DNA of 64,000 nt from Polaribacter huanghezhanensis (GCF_030444335.1 NZ_CP128595.1:2523875-2587874), one strand, 5' to 3'. Positions 34,784 through 43,669 are shown, numbered from the stretch's first letter. Numbers and translations are program-made. Notes: a model not told the origin generated them from the sequence alone.

Positions 34784-37247
34784 ATACCTTCTTTTTCTTT
34801 TAGTAATAACAAGCATTTTTAGTTGTAAAAAAATGACTTCAGAATTACCAACTTCCTTCACTATTCATAAAAATTGGGAATTCAAATCCGTTGAAGATAC
34901 GGATTGGAAATCAGCTTCCGTTCCCGGTAATATTTTTACAGATTTATTGGATCATAAACTCATTCCAGATCCTTTTATAGAAACCAACGAAGAAAAAGTG
35001 CAATGGGTTGCTCAGAAAAATTGGGAATACAAAACTGCGTTTACTGTAAATGAAGAAACATTACAAAAAGAAAATATCAATATTTCCTTTGAGGGATTAG
35101 ATACCTACGCAAAAGTGTATTTAAATAATCAGTTAATTACCACAACTTCAAATGCGTTTAGAACTTATACAATTGATGTAAAAAAACATTTAAAATCTAA
35201 TAATATATTGAGAATTGTTTTCACGAATACAGCTGCAATTGAAACTGTAAAAGAAAAAAACAATCCGTATCAATTACCGGAAGGAAAACGTATTTATACT
35301 CGTAAAGCGCAGTTTCAATATGGTTGGGATTGGGGACCAAAAATGAATACTTCTGGAATTTGGAAAAATGTTTCTATAAAAGCGTGGAACGACATCAAAT
35401 TTGATGACATTTTTATCAAACAAAAAAGCATCACAGCAAATAATGCACGTTTAGAAATAGAAGTTACCATTGACAGCGATGAAGATAAAAACATTATGGT
35501 TGTTACTACGGCGGATAAGCAAATCTATTCGAATCATTTAAAAATTGCCAAAGGAAAACATACCTATTCTGTTCCGTTTGACATTAAAAATCCAAAGTTG
35601 TGGTGGACACATAATTTAGGGAAACCACATTTGTATCAATTTGATTTTAAGTTGATTGAAAACAACACAATAAAAGACGAAAAATCAATTAAAAAAGGCA
35701 TTAGAACAATTAAGTTGATTACGGAAAAAGATTCTATTGGCGAATCTTTTTATTTTGAATTGAACGGAAAACCTGTCTATATGAAAGGTGCCAATTACAT
35801 TCCGCAAAACAGTTTTAAGAATAAAGTAACTGATAAAAAGTACGACAAACTACTTTCTGACGTAGTAGCTTCTAATATGAATATGTTGCGAGTTTGGGGT
35901 GGCGGAATTTACGAAAATGATGTTTTTTACGATTTATGTGATGAAAAAGGAATTTTAATTTGGCAAGATTTTATGTTTGCTTGCGCGATGTATCCTGGCG
36001 ATAAAGAATTCTTATCAAACGTAAAACAAGAAGCAGAAGATCAAGTAAAAAGATTGAGAAATCATGCATCAATTGCTTTGTGGGCAGGAAACAATGAAAA
36101 TGCAGAAGGTTGGAATCGTTGGGGTTGGCAAGATGGAAGAACTGAAAAAGAAAAAAAGGAAATTTGGTCTGATTATTTAGCTGTTTTTGATTCGATTTTA
36201 CCAAAAACTGTCGCGAAATTTAGTGAAACAAATTATTGGGAAAGTTCGCCAAAATTTGGAAGAGGAAATACGAAATACGAATTTGAAGGCGATGTACACG
36301 ATTGGTGGGTTTGGCACGATGCAAGACCGTTTGAACATTTTCAAAAACAAATTCCGAGGTTTATGAGTGAGTTTGGTTTTCAATCTTTTCCTTCTTATGA
36401 AGCGATTAATTACATCAACCAAAAAGAAGAAGTTGATTTAAAAACTGACGGCATCAAATCACATCAAAAACACAGTAGAGGTTTTCAATTGATTGATGAA
36501 TATATGTTACGTGATTATAATATTCCGACTTCGGATGAAGATTATGTTTATATAAGTCAGTTGTTACAAGCCAAAGGAATTGTCATGGGAATTGAAGCGC
36601 ACCGAAGAGCAAAACCGTACAATATGGGAACGTTGTTTTGGCAATTAAACGATTGTTGGCCAGCAATTTCTTGGTCGAGCATTGACTATTTTGGAAACTG
36701 GAAAGCTTTGCAATACAAAGCAAAAAAGTCTTTTGAAAACGTATTAATTTCTTACGAAGAAAATAAACAGAACATATTAACGTATGTTATAAATGATACT
36801 TTTGAAGAATTAAATGGAGAGCTGAAAATGAAAATGATCGATTTTAAAGGCAATGAAATTTGGTCAAATTCTGAAGATATTTCAGTTAAGGAAAATGTAA
36901 GTCAGAAAGTAGCTACGGTTCCAAATGGAGGTATTGATAGAAAAAATCAAGTTTTAATTTCAGAGTTTAACGGTAAAAAATCATTGTATTTTTTTAGCAA
37001 ACCAAAAGAATTGAATTTACCAAAAGGAGAAATTCAGAAAGAAATTACAAAAACTAAAACCGGATTTTCAATCATAATAAAAAGTGCTGTTTTACAAAAA
37101 GAGGTGTTTTTATTTACAAAAAATAAAGGTCATTTTTCAGATAATTTCTTTGATGTATTACCAAATGAAGCCATTACAATTGAGTTTGCAACAGAAGCAG
37201 CATCTTTGGATGATTTACAGATTAAGAGTTTGAATTCTATTTATTAA
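34773..37247 (+). CDS. GH2 beta-mannosidase
   Basis: Hydrolyses terminal beta-mannose, here probably the Man-beta-1,4-GlcNAc bond of the N-glycan core. An 824-aa lipoprotein (TSIFSCKK). It has a sugar-binding N-domain (WEFKSVEDTDWKSASVPGN, FEGLDTYAKVYLN), Ig-like domain, then the TIM barrel with RVWGGGIYE, acid/base Glu442 in NNENAEGW and nucleophile Glu533 in SEFGFQSFP, and FWQLNDCWPAISWSS. The C-terminal Ig domains are complete. The start overlaps cutC (ATG inside its last codons), showing translational coupling. It is the last gene of the rightward operon, followed by a palindromic repeat that may stop transcription. Confidence 0.94.
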   Translation: MNRKYLLFLLVITSIFSCKKMTSELPTSFTIHKNWEFKSVEDTDWKSASVPGNIFTDLLDHKLIPDPFIETNEEKVQWVAQKNWEYKTAFTVNEETLQKENINISFEGLDTYAKVYLNNQLITTTSNAFRTYTIDVKKHLKSNNILRIVFTNTAAIETVKEKNNPYQLPEGKRIYTRKAQFQYGWDWGPKMNTSGIWKNVSIKAWNDIKFDDIFIKQKSITANNARLEIEVTIDSDEDKNIMVVTTADKQIYSNHLKIAKGKHTYSVPFDIKNPKLWWTHNLGKPHLYQFDFKLIENNTIKDEKSIKKGIRTIKLITEKDSIGESFYFELNGKPVYMKGANYIPQNSFKNKVTDKKYDKLLSDVVASNMNMLRVWGGGIYENDVFYDLCDEKGILIWQDFMFACAMYPGDKEFLSNVKQEAEDQVKRLRNHASIALWAGNNENAEGWNRWGWQDGRTEKEKKEIWSDYLAVFDSILPKTVAKFSETNYWESSPKFGRGNTKYEFEGDVHDWWVWHDARPFEHFQKQIPRFMSEFGFQSFPSYEAINYINQKEEVDLKTDGIKSHQKHSRGFQLIDEYMLRDYNIPTSDEDYVYISQLLQAKGIVMGIEAHRRAKPYNMGTLFWQLNDCWPAISWSSIDYFGNWKALQYKAKKSFENVLISYEENKQNILTYVINDTFEELNGELKMKMIDFKGNEIWSNSEDISVKENVSQKVATVPNGGIDRKNQVLISEFNGKKSLYFFSKPKELNLPKGEIQKEITKTKTGFSIIIKSAVLQKEVFLFTKNKGHFSDNFFDVLPNEAITIEFATEAASLDDLQIKSLNSIY

Positions 37248-37265
37248 TCTTTATTCAAAACGAAA

Positions 37266-37354
37266 TGTCATTCCTGTGAATCTGCCTGTCGGCAGACAGG
37301 AACAGGAATCTACATGAAGTTTGTTTGGATTCCTGCCTGCGCAGGAATGACAAA
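37266..37354. repeat. Long dispersed palindrome (ATTCCTGC type)
   Basis: Outer ends TGTCATTCCTG and CAGGAATGACA are perfect inverted repeats. The interior contains a second palindrome (CTGCCTGTCGGCAGACAGG). It lies between convergent GH2 and glycosyltransferase genes, where its hairpin could act as a terminator, although it has no T-run. Confidence 0.7.
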
Positions 37355-37357
37355 CCG

Positions 37358-38314
37358 TTACTTTTTCTTTAAAAACTTCGATTCTAAAAACCCCAAACCA
37401 TACCCTAAATGTTGTGTAAAGGAAGTACTGATGCTTAAAAAAGCAACCACCAAGTTTTTATTTTGAAATAGAGAATCTAAGAAAAGTATAGCAAAATAAA
37501 ATCCATAAAACGCGATGAATTGCCAATAGCCAAAAAATGCAGCAATTACACTGACATCAAATCCAATAATAAATAATGAAGGAAACCAATACGTCAATTT
37601 TGCAGTTTCTGGATAACGTTTGTTTAAATGTGGTCTTGCAGTTCCAAAAGCAAACGTTTGCTTAAAAAATTGTTGAATGGTGCTTCTTCGTTTGTGATAG
37701 ACAAATGCTTTTTCTATCAATTGAGTTTCAAATCCATTTTCCCATAAACGAAAGGTCAAATCGATATCTTCTCCAACTTTTAAATCTGCAAAACCTTTGG
37801 TCTTATTAAATGCTATCTGCGACAGCCCGAGATTAAAACTTCTTGGTTGAAATTTCCCAACAGCTTTTTTCTTACCTCGAATTCCGCCTGTTGTTAACAC
37901 AGCAGTCATTGAATAATTAATCGCTTTTTGCAAAGAAGTAAAACTTTGATGCGCAGCATCTGGACCACCAAAAGCATCTGTAAAATTTAGTTCTAATGCT
38001 TTTTTAACTTCTGCTAGGTATTGTTTCGGAACGATGACATCAGAATCTAAAATGATAAAATAGTTTCCGTTTGCGTGTTGCATTCCGAAATTACGACTTG
38101 CTCCTGCTCCACTATTTTCTTTGAAGAAATATTTTAAATTGAGTTTCGATGTATATTTCTCTACAATTGTTTCACTTTTCACCGTTGAACCATCTTCTAC
38201 AATCAACACTTCAAAATCATCAGAAAAATCTTGTTGTGTAAGACTCTCCAATAATTCGTCGATTTCATTCGGACGATTGTACACAGGAATTATGATGGAG
38301 AGGTTCAGGTTCAA
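37358..38314 (-). CDS. Family 2 glycosyltransferase
   Basis: A 318-aa inverting glycosyltransferase of the GT-A fold (GT2). It has the UDP-sugar site at the start (LNLSIIIPVYNRPNEIDELL), the metal-binding ILDSDVIVP, and the acceptor-site GEDIDLTFRLWENGF. The C-terminal 80 residues contain two to three hydrophobic segments (about 245-290), so the enzyme is probably anchored in the inner membrane. Sugar donor and acceptor are unknown. It stands alone downstream of recN, separated by a short gap with a tandem octamer repeat. A role in surface polysaccharide synthesis is likely. Confidence 0.85.
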   Translation of the reverse strand: MNLNLSIIIPVYNRPNEIDELLESLTQQDFSDDFEVLIVEDGSTVKSETIVEKYTSKLNLKYFFKENSGAGASRNFGMQHANGNYFIILDSDVIVPKQYLAEVKKALELNFTDAFGGPDAAHQSFTSLQKAINYSMTAVLTTGGIRGKKKAVGKFQPRSFNLGLSQIAFNKTKGFADLKVGEDIDLTFRLWENGFETQLIEKAFVYHKRRSTIQQFFKQTFAFGTARPHLNKRYPETAKLTYWFPSLFIIGFDVSVIAAFFGYWQFIAFYGFYFAILFLDSLFQNKNLVVAFLSISTSFTQHLGYGLGFLESKFLKKK

Positions 38315-38430
38315 AGTTTCTAAGTTAAGTAGTTTTAAAACGATATTGTAAATGTACAGAAATTTAAAAAGCTGTAGTTAGTGGTTAACGAAATTTAAAA
38401 ATAATTCTGAAATTTTTCTGCCCTTTTGAC

Positions 38431-38446
38431 TTTACAACTTTACAAC
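38431..38446. repeat. Two tandem octamers after recN
   Basis: tttacaac is repeated twice, 9 nt beyond the recN stop codon on the minus strand. It is related to the four-unit repeat at 22922 and sits in the same context, just after a stop codon in a gap between co-oriented genes. Confidence 0.5.
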
Positions 38447-38455
38447 TAACTTTAA

Positions 38456-40114
38456 TTAATTCAACAATTCTTTTGCGTGTGTAATTGCAGAATCTGAAAT
38501 CTCTTTTCCGCTTAACATTTCTGCAATTTCCACAATGCGCTCGTCTTCCGACAATTGCTTTAAATTGGTCGTTGTTACACCAGCAACATCTTCTTTAAAC
38601 ACTTTGTAATGTTGATTTCCTTTTGCTGCAATTTGTGGCAAATGCGTAATGGTAATTACTTGCATTTGGGTTGACATTTGCTGCATGATTTTTGCAATTT
38701 TATTCGAAATTTCCCCAGAAACTCCGGTATCAATTTCATCAAAAATAATGGTTGGTAATTGTGTGTTTTCTGATAATATTTTTTTGATTGCCAACATAAT
38801 TCGAGACAATTCTCCTCCAGACGCCACTTTTTTAAGTTCTCCAAAACTACCGCCTTTATTGGCAGAAAACAAAAAGCTTAGTTTGTCTTTTCCGTTTGAC
38901 AAAAAAGAATCTGATGTAGATACCTCAATTGAAAAACGCGCTTCTGGCATGCCGAGTTCTGACAATAAATATTCTAGTTCTTTCTTTAAATTCGGGATTA
39001 TTTTTTTTCTAGCTGATGAAATTAGCATTGCTACTTCGTCTAATTTCGTAGAAACTTCTTGAATTTCTTTTTGCTTTTTATGGATGATTCCTTCTGCGTT
39101 CTCTACTTGATCTACTTTTACGGACAAAGCTTCTTGAATTCCTATCAACTCTGGAATCGTATTTACATAATGTTTCTTCTGTAGATTATAAATCAACTGC
39201 AATCTGTCATTTAGTTTTTCTAATTCATTCGGATTAGAATCAATCAATTCAGTAGCATCTTCAAGTTCTGCAACAATATCGTCTAATTCAATTTTTACAC
39301 TGGTAATTCTGTTGGAGATTTCTTCGTATTCTTTAGAAAATGGTGCAATTTTTAGCAATCTATTTTCCAACGTATTTAGTAAGGTCTGAATTCCGATTTC
39401 ATCCGCAGAAGCAATATGAACCGCTTCCGACAAATTCAATTGAATCTCCTCAACATTGTTTAACTTCTCTAATTTTTCTTCTAATTCTAACTGTTCATCA
39501 ACTATTAAATTAGCATCATTTAACTCGTTAAGTAAATGTAAATTATAATCGTATTGTTGATTTGCTTCGCGTTGTTGTGTTTCTAATTTTAATAATTCTT
39601 TTTGATACACTTTTAATTGCTGTAATCCACGTTGGTAAGAAGCTAATTTTTGTGTGTTCTTCGCCAAAGCATCCAACATATGAAACTGAAAATCAGTATC
39701 AGACAATTCTAAGGTTTGATGTTGAGAATGCACATCAATCAATTTTGATTTTAATTCATTTAAAACTGATAAATTTACTGGCGTATCGTTTACAAAAGCA
39801 CGCGATTTCCCTGAAGGTAAAATTTCTCGTCTAATGATTGTTTGTGCTTCGTAATCTAAATCGACTGAATTAAAAAAGTCTTCTAGATTGTAATTAGAAA
39901 TTGCCAAATGTGCTTCTACCACACATTTTTTAGAAGTATCTTTTAAGATAGTTGTATCTGCTCTATTTCCCAAAACCAACCCTAAGGCACCTAATAAAAT
40001 AGATTTTCCTGCGCCAGTTTCTCCAGTAATAATAGACAAACCATCAGTAAAATCAATTGACAACTGATTGATTAAAGCATAATTCTGTATGGAAAGTGAT
40101 GTTAACAAATTCAA
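38456..40114 (-). CDS. recN: DNA repair protein RecN
   Basis: SMC-like ATPase that organises broken DNA ends in double-strand break repair. The 552 aa begin LTSLSIQNYALINQLSIDF with Walker A GETGAGKSILLGALGL, carry a long coiled-coil middle (about 150-370), and end with the ABC signature VASGGELSRIMLAIK, Walker B TIIFDEIDTGVSG and ITHLPQIAAKGNQHYKVFK. Full length for the family. In related genomes recN is next to porD-coaBC; here the accessory island 40258-44033 separates them. Confidence 0.96.
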   Translation of the reverse strand: MNLLTSLSIQNYALINQLSIDFTDGLSIITGETGAGKSILLGALGLVLGNRADTTILKDTSKKCVVEAHLAISNYNLEDFFNSVDLDYEAQTIIRREILPSGKSRAFVNDTPVNLSVLNELKSKLIDVHSQHQTLELSDTDFQFHMLDALAKNTQKLASYQRGLQQLKVYQKELLKLETQQREANQQYDYNLHLLNELNDANLIVDEQLELEEKLEKLNNVEEIQLNLSEAVHIASADEIGIQTLLNTLENRLLKIAPFSKEYEEISNRITSVKIELDDIVAELEDATELIDSNPNELEKLNDRLQLIYNLQKKHYVNTIPELIGIQEALSVKVDQVENAEGIIHKKQKEIQEVSTKLDEVAMLISSARKKIIPNLKKELEYLLSELGMPEARFSIEVSTSDSFLSNGKDKLSFLFSANKGGSFGELKKVASGGELSRIMLAIKKILSENTQLPTIIFDEIDTGVSGEISNKIAKIMQQMSTQMQVITITHLPQIAAKGNQHYKVFKEDVAGVTTTNLKQLSEDERIVEIAEMLSGKEISDSAITHAKELLN

Positions 40115-40257
40115 CTAATTTTAAGTTTTAAAATTAGTCAATTTTCAGCAGTTATAATTAGTAAACAACGAGATTTTATTCTCTTTTATTCTTTCTAGTA
40201 ATTGAATTATAAAGTTAACTATATAGTTTCTAGTAAACATTCTATAATTATGAGAAT

Positions 40258-41262
40258 TTAAAACCTATACTCCATTTTTAAAAGTAAATATCTTGGCAGT
40301 AACTTATATTCTGTTGTTGAACTTCCAATATCGCTGATTGAAAAATTTCTGAATCTTTCTGTATTGAATAGGTTTTTACCAGTAATTCCTAGAGTTAGTT
40401 TACTCTCAATGAGTTTATAACGTACTTCAAAGTCTAAAAAATAATAAGTGTTATTGGTTTGTAAATTCCCAAAGTAGTAACGTTCCGATTGTAATTGTAC
40501 ATCAAACATTTTATTAAAAATAAATGACAAGTCTAAAAAACTCACATTATTTATAAATGAGGTATTTATGGTAGTTTCAATCTCGTTAGTTGTCCATTTC
40601 GTACCAATATGGTAATTAAAAATTCCATTAAAACCGGAACGCAGTTCTAAACTATAATTATAGTTGTTCGATTTTACTAGTCTTAAATTAGAATTATTTA
40701 CAATATTCTTAAACTCACTTTTTGAATAACCTAAATCTACTTTTAAATTTGACGAAATATACTTGAAGTAATAATCTAATTTTGTATTGATGCTTATAAA
40801 CTCACGGTCTTTAATTAGTATTTTTTCTGATTGAGTAAAGTTTTGCTGTATGATTGTATTTGTTGAAAAGAAGTCGTGATTTTTACTGTATATAATAAAA
40901 GTATTTGCAAAAAATCTATCGCTCCAATTACCAAGTTGATAATTAAAAATTGCATTAGACGCAATAAGTTGATTAAAACCGCTTGTCCCTTTTGAGAAGG
41001 AACGAAAACCAGTTAAAATATAATCGCTAAAAACATCTAAAATTTTTGCATTTGTAGTGTTGAAAGAGTAGGAAGACGTAATTTTATTTTTATCATTTAT
41101 TTTTCAATCAAAACCTAAACTTGGATTAATAAAAAACGGATTTTGATTACTACTTACGTTGTTGTTTTCTAAACGATTAAAAAGCTGATGTATATTTAGT
41201 TTGCCTATAATACCAAAATCTTTAATTTTTAATCTGTACTTGCTTTTAAGGTACAAATCGTT
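40258..41262 (-). pseudogene. Remnant of an outer-membrane beta-barrel (TonB-dependent receptor-like) gene
   Basis: On the minus strand one frame reads through from about 41268 to the stop at 40258 with a single interruption, TGA at 41104-41106. The text is typical C-terminal barrel of the outer-membrane beta-barrel family: LYLKSKYRLKIKDFG, then PSLGFD-stop-KINDKNKITSSYSFN, TGFRSFSKGTSGFNQL, and the last strand YLLLKMEYRF with a C-terminal Phe. Family members usually have Trp or Tyr where the stop is, so a TGG to TGA change is likely. The N-terminal plug and most of the barrel are absent; the frame is lost where the DCC gene begins. Only the last 95 residues (40258-40545) could still be read from a GTG. 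Confidence 0.75.
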
Positions 41263-41665
41263 ATTCTTTTATGAATCTACTTTTAACATCTTCATTAGGT
41301 ATTTCACAATGCCGGTTCCGGCTAAACAAAAGGTGACGTTTTTTTGAAATTACCATATAAAACCAATCACGAATACTTGTAGGTACAATAAGTAGAATAG
41401 AAGAAATTGAAAACCAGATTGGGCTTAAGCCCAAAATAACTTTTAATATAGCCGTTGATTTTGTATATATTTTTCCATTTCGTAAAAGAATTATTGTTTC
41501 AAAATCATCAATGGGTAGGTTATATTCTTTTAATGTTGCTTGTCCTATTTTAGATTGTAAAGGAGCAAATAGATTTTTTTTACGTGTATCTCTTTTAATT
41601 AAAAACAAAACAGTCCGATTGCAAAACTTACAAACTCCATCGAAGAAAATTATGTCTTTATTCAT
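41261..41665 (-). CDS. DCC family (DUF393) thiol-disulfide oxidoreductase-like protein
   Basis: A 134-aa protein of the DCC1-like family, named for the conserved Asp-Cys-Cys. It begins DIIFFDGVCKFCNRTVLFLI with the FDGxCxxC motif at residues 8-15 (Cys12, Cys15). Basic residues at the C-terminus include RNRHCEIP with a third Cys. Its TAATG start overlaps the stop of the HTTM-like gene by one base, so the two are co-translated. HTTM and DCC proteins are known to occur together or fused. It is the last gene of the putative peptide operon and abuts the receptor pseudogene. Confidence 0.85.
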   Translation of the reverse strand: MNKDIIFFDGVCKFCNRTVLFLIKRDTRKKNLFAPLQSKIGQATLKEYNLPIDDFETIILLRNGKIYTKSTAILKVILGLSPIWFSISSILLIVPTSIRDWFYMVISKKRHLLFSRNRHCEIPNEDVKSRFIKE

Positions 41666-42465
41666 TATAAAAGTATCTGGTGAAATGAAAAGTATAAATA
41701 ATAAACCGCAGGATATGTCATTGGAATTGTAAATAGAAAGTCATTTAACCCCATTAAAACTGCAGTTGATATGTGAAAAATAAACATGCCTAACAGGGAT
41801 AGGTAAAAAATCTCTGAAATTGGTACGAAAAATGAAATTGGCACAAAAAGCATAAAGAAAATAGCAGAATAAGAAAATGTTTTTTCTACTATTGGATTTG
41901 ATTTTAAATATTTTGCAAATGATTTGCTGCCATAAGAATTAGTCATCAAAATATCTCCTAACACATTTCCTTTTCTCCAATGAGTGGAGAACAATTTTGA
42001 AAGGCCAGACGTGCTATATGAAATTAGTAATTGAAATCCAATAAAATAAAGTGGTAAAATTTCAACTAAATCATTACTCGCCAAAAATCCAAGACTAAAA
42101 CTCATAAAAGCTAATAATCTAATTTGGTCTGCTCCGTCTCTACCAATTTTGCGTTTTGCATATGAGTACAAATGCAAAAATGTCAGACATAAAAAAAAGA
42201 TTTTATATAATAAACTTAAAGGTTGATTATAAAGCAGAAATAATTCAATTAATGATAATATAACTATTGTTATGTGAAAACGATTTCTGATACTCGGTTT
42301 ATAAAGATTAATAATTTGCGTTTCACTTGTTTCAGATTCGCTAAAATATATCAGCCTATTTAATGAATATTTTATAGAAAAAAGTTCAGAGGAATGAATT
42401 AAACTTGATATTAAGAGAATGGACGAACTTAATATGTAGCATAATGAGAGTAAATTATCATCCAT
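41665..42465 (-). CDS. HTTM/SdpB-like polytopic membrane protein
   Basis: A 266-aa protein with many hydrophobic helices. The stretch FQLLISYSTSGLSKLFSTHW followed by RKGNVLGDIL resembles the signature of HTTM (vitamin K-dependent carboxylase-like) proteins, to which SdpB of the Bacillus SDP toxin system belongs. GRDGADQIRLL also fits. A GTG at 42504 would add 13 residues but overlaps the previous gene; the ATG at 42465 (MDDNLLSL), one nt after the upstream stop, is preferred. It lies between an SdpA-like gene and a DCC gene. The role in peptide maturation is inferred by analogy; sequence similarity to SdpB itself should be weak. Confidence 0.62.
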   Translation of the reverse strand: MDDNLLSLCYILSSSILLISSLIHSSELFSIKYSLNRLIYFSESETSETQIINLYKPSIRNRFHITIVILSLIELFLLYNQPLSLLYKIFFLCLTFLHLYSYAKRKIGRDGADQIRLLAFMSFSLGFLASNDLVEILPLYFIGFQLLISYSTSGLSKLFSTHWRKGNVLGDILMTNSYGSKSFAKYLKSNPIVEKTFSYSAIFFMLFVPISFFVPISEIFYLSLLGMFIFHISTAVLMGLNDFLFTIPMTYPAVYYLYFSFHQILL

Positions 42466-42466
42466 G

Positions 42467-42988
42467 TTAAATAATTTTATGTTTAAATGATCGAAAAACA
42501 ACACTAGCTTTTCTGTCTTCTGACCTGTCTTGAGTTGCTACAATACTAAATTCTACTTCATCATCAATATTTTGAGATTTAATACTGTCGCTAATTATGT
42601 TTAGAATGCCAATATAGTTTGAAGATACTTGAATGAATTTTTTTGAGTCTTGTTCTAAATTTTTGTATTCTTTCAATAAAGCTACACATAAATCTATCAA
42701 ACCTTTGTTGTAATATTTAAAAGGGTTGAACAAGCATTGATACCAATTTTTATACTGATAAATATCCAATTCTTCAAAATCATTTTTACTCATATCATTG
42801 ATGGTTAATCGATAAATAATTCTAAAATCATTTGTTAGAGGTAATGGAGCAAAAAAAGAATAATTTGGAATAATCCCATATTTATCCAACTTCCAAATCT
42901 TTTTAAGATTGAACTTATTTCTTAACTGAAAAACAATACTAAGCACTGTGAAAGCACTTAGTATTGTGATAGTTATGTAATCAATCAT
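42467..42988 (-). CDS. SdpA-like membrane-anchored protein
   Basis: A 173-aa protein with one N-terminal membrane segment (about 4-22, ITITILSAFTVLSIVFQL), then a soluble domain. The segment PNYSFFAPLPLTNDFRIIYR (41-60) has the 'SFFAP.P...D..I.YR' pattern found in small proteins encoded next to HTTM genes and recalls the WxFFTxxPR stretch of SdpA. I do not recognise a formal family. It begins 9 nt after the Ala/Gly-rich gene and ends 1 nt before the HTTM-like gene. A role as partner of the HTTM protein in processing a peptide is inference. Confidence 0.5.
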   Translation of the reverse strand: MIDYITITILSAFTVLSIVFQLRNKFNLKKIWKLDKYGIIPNYSFFAPLPLTNDFRIIYRLTINDMSKNDFEELDIYQYKNWYQCLFNPFKYYNKGLIDLCVALLKEYKNLEQDSKKFIQVSSNYIGILNIISDSIKSQNIDDEVEFSIVATQDRSEDRKASVVFRSFKHKII

Positions 42989-42997
42989 GATTGTGTG

Positions 42998-43462
42998 CTA
43001 TTTTAATCCTTTTAATTTATCTCTTAAATTTTCTAGCTCTTTTAATGAGAATGAGGTTTTCATTAATTCTGTATTTTTTAGCACATCAATAACTGGTTTT
43101 AGTTCGCTAATATCAGATTGTTTAGCTAAAGCTGCAATCATGGCAGCCGCTTCAGCTCCATCTGCAGCCATTGCTGCTAGTTCAGATGTTGCTGCAGCCT
43201 CTGTTGCTGCAGAACCTACAGCAGTAGCTGCATCACCAACTGCAGAACCTGCGGCTTCTGCAGCCTTAGTTATTCCAGTTCCTACAGCAGCGGCTTCGCC
43301 AACTGCTGCACCCGCACCCGCTGCAACGGCTCTACCGATAGAAGTTGCTGCCCTTGCGATAGAACCGATAAAGGCTAAATTAGTCTCATTGTTTTCTTTC
43401 ATGTGCTCAATGATTGATTCCAGAGCTAACAATTCTGATTTTTTTAATTTTGGTTCATTCAT
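42998..43462 (-). CDS. Ala/Gly-rich 154-aa protein, candidate peptide precursor
   Basis: No family recognised. Residues 1-30 are a charged helix (MNEPKLKKSELLALESIIEH). Residues 31-114 are almost wholly Ala, Gly, Val, Ser, Thr and Glu with AxxxG/GxxxA glycine-zipper spacing (SIGRAVAAGAGAAVGEAAAV). Residues 115-154 are a charged helical tail. It contains no Cys, Trp or Tyr and no classical signal peptide. It is the first gene of an operon with SdpA-like, HTTM-like and DCC genes, the position of a precursor. It could be a bacteriocin-like peptide precursor. Alternatives are a glycine-zipper pore former or an ice- or membrane-binding helix. The opposite strand is also open but is a shadow. Confidence 0.6.
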   Translation of the reverse strand: MNEPKLKKSELLALESIIEHMKENNETNLAFIGSIARAATSIGRAVAAGAGAAVGEAAAVGTGITKAAEAAGSAVGDAATAVGSAATEAAATSELAAMAADGAEAAAMIAALAKQSDISELKPVIDVLKNTELMKTSFSLKELENLRDKLKGLK

Positions 43463-43605
43463 AATATTTGATATTTAAGATTAATTGAATACTCTGTTTA
43501 CGATTTTCCTCTTTCTCTTTATTTTAATGTTTGCTAACTAGTTATAAAAGCTACTTTTTATTTTAAGTCACTCATAGCTGTATGACTCTCATTGAAATGA
43601 TAATG

Positions 43606-43636
43606 TAAATCTATAAACAAAAAAAGAACTTGTCAA
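43606..43636 (-). promoter_or_regulatory. Candidate promoter of the peptide operon
   Basis: On the minus strand TTG (43634-43636), 20 nt, then TAGATTTA (43606-43613), one base off TAnnTTTG. The leader would be about 140 nt. The palindrome at 43640-43668 lies directly upstream of its -33 box. Confidence 0.5.
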
Positions 43637-43639
43637 TAT

Positions 43640-43668
43640 CGAAAAAGTTATAAATTATAACTTTTTCG
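43640..43668. promoter_or_regulatory. 14-bp perfect palindrome, operator candidate
   Basis: CGAAAAAGTTATAA and its exact reverse complement flank a single A. It is a dyad of the sort bound by a dimeric repressor or activator, placed 3 nt upstream of the operon -33 box. Confidence 0.6.
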
Positions 43669-43669
43669 A

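Noticed and set aside
40258..40545. Intact small outer-membrane protein of 95 aa
   Set aside because: The frame continues upstream with clear barrel sequence to the TGA at 41104 and beyond; the GTG start is within a conserved strand. It is the tail of a broken gene.
42987..43478. Rightward 163-aa open frame opposite the Ala/Gly-rich gene
   Set aside because: It overlaps almost all of 42998-43462. Its Ala/Pro-rich middle is the mirror of GC-rich Ala/Gly codons. The leftward frame fits the operon spacing and has a promoter.
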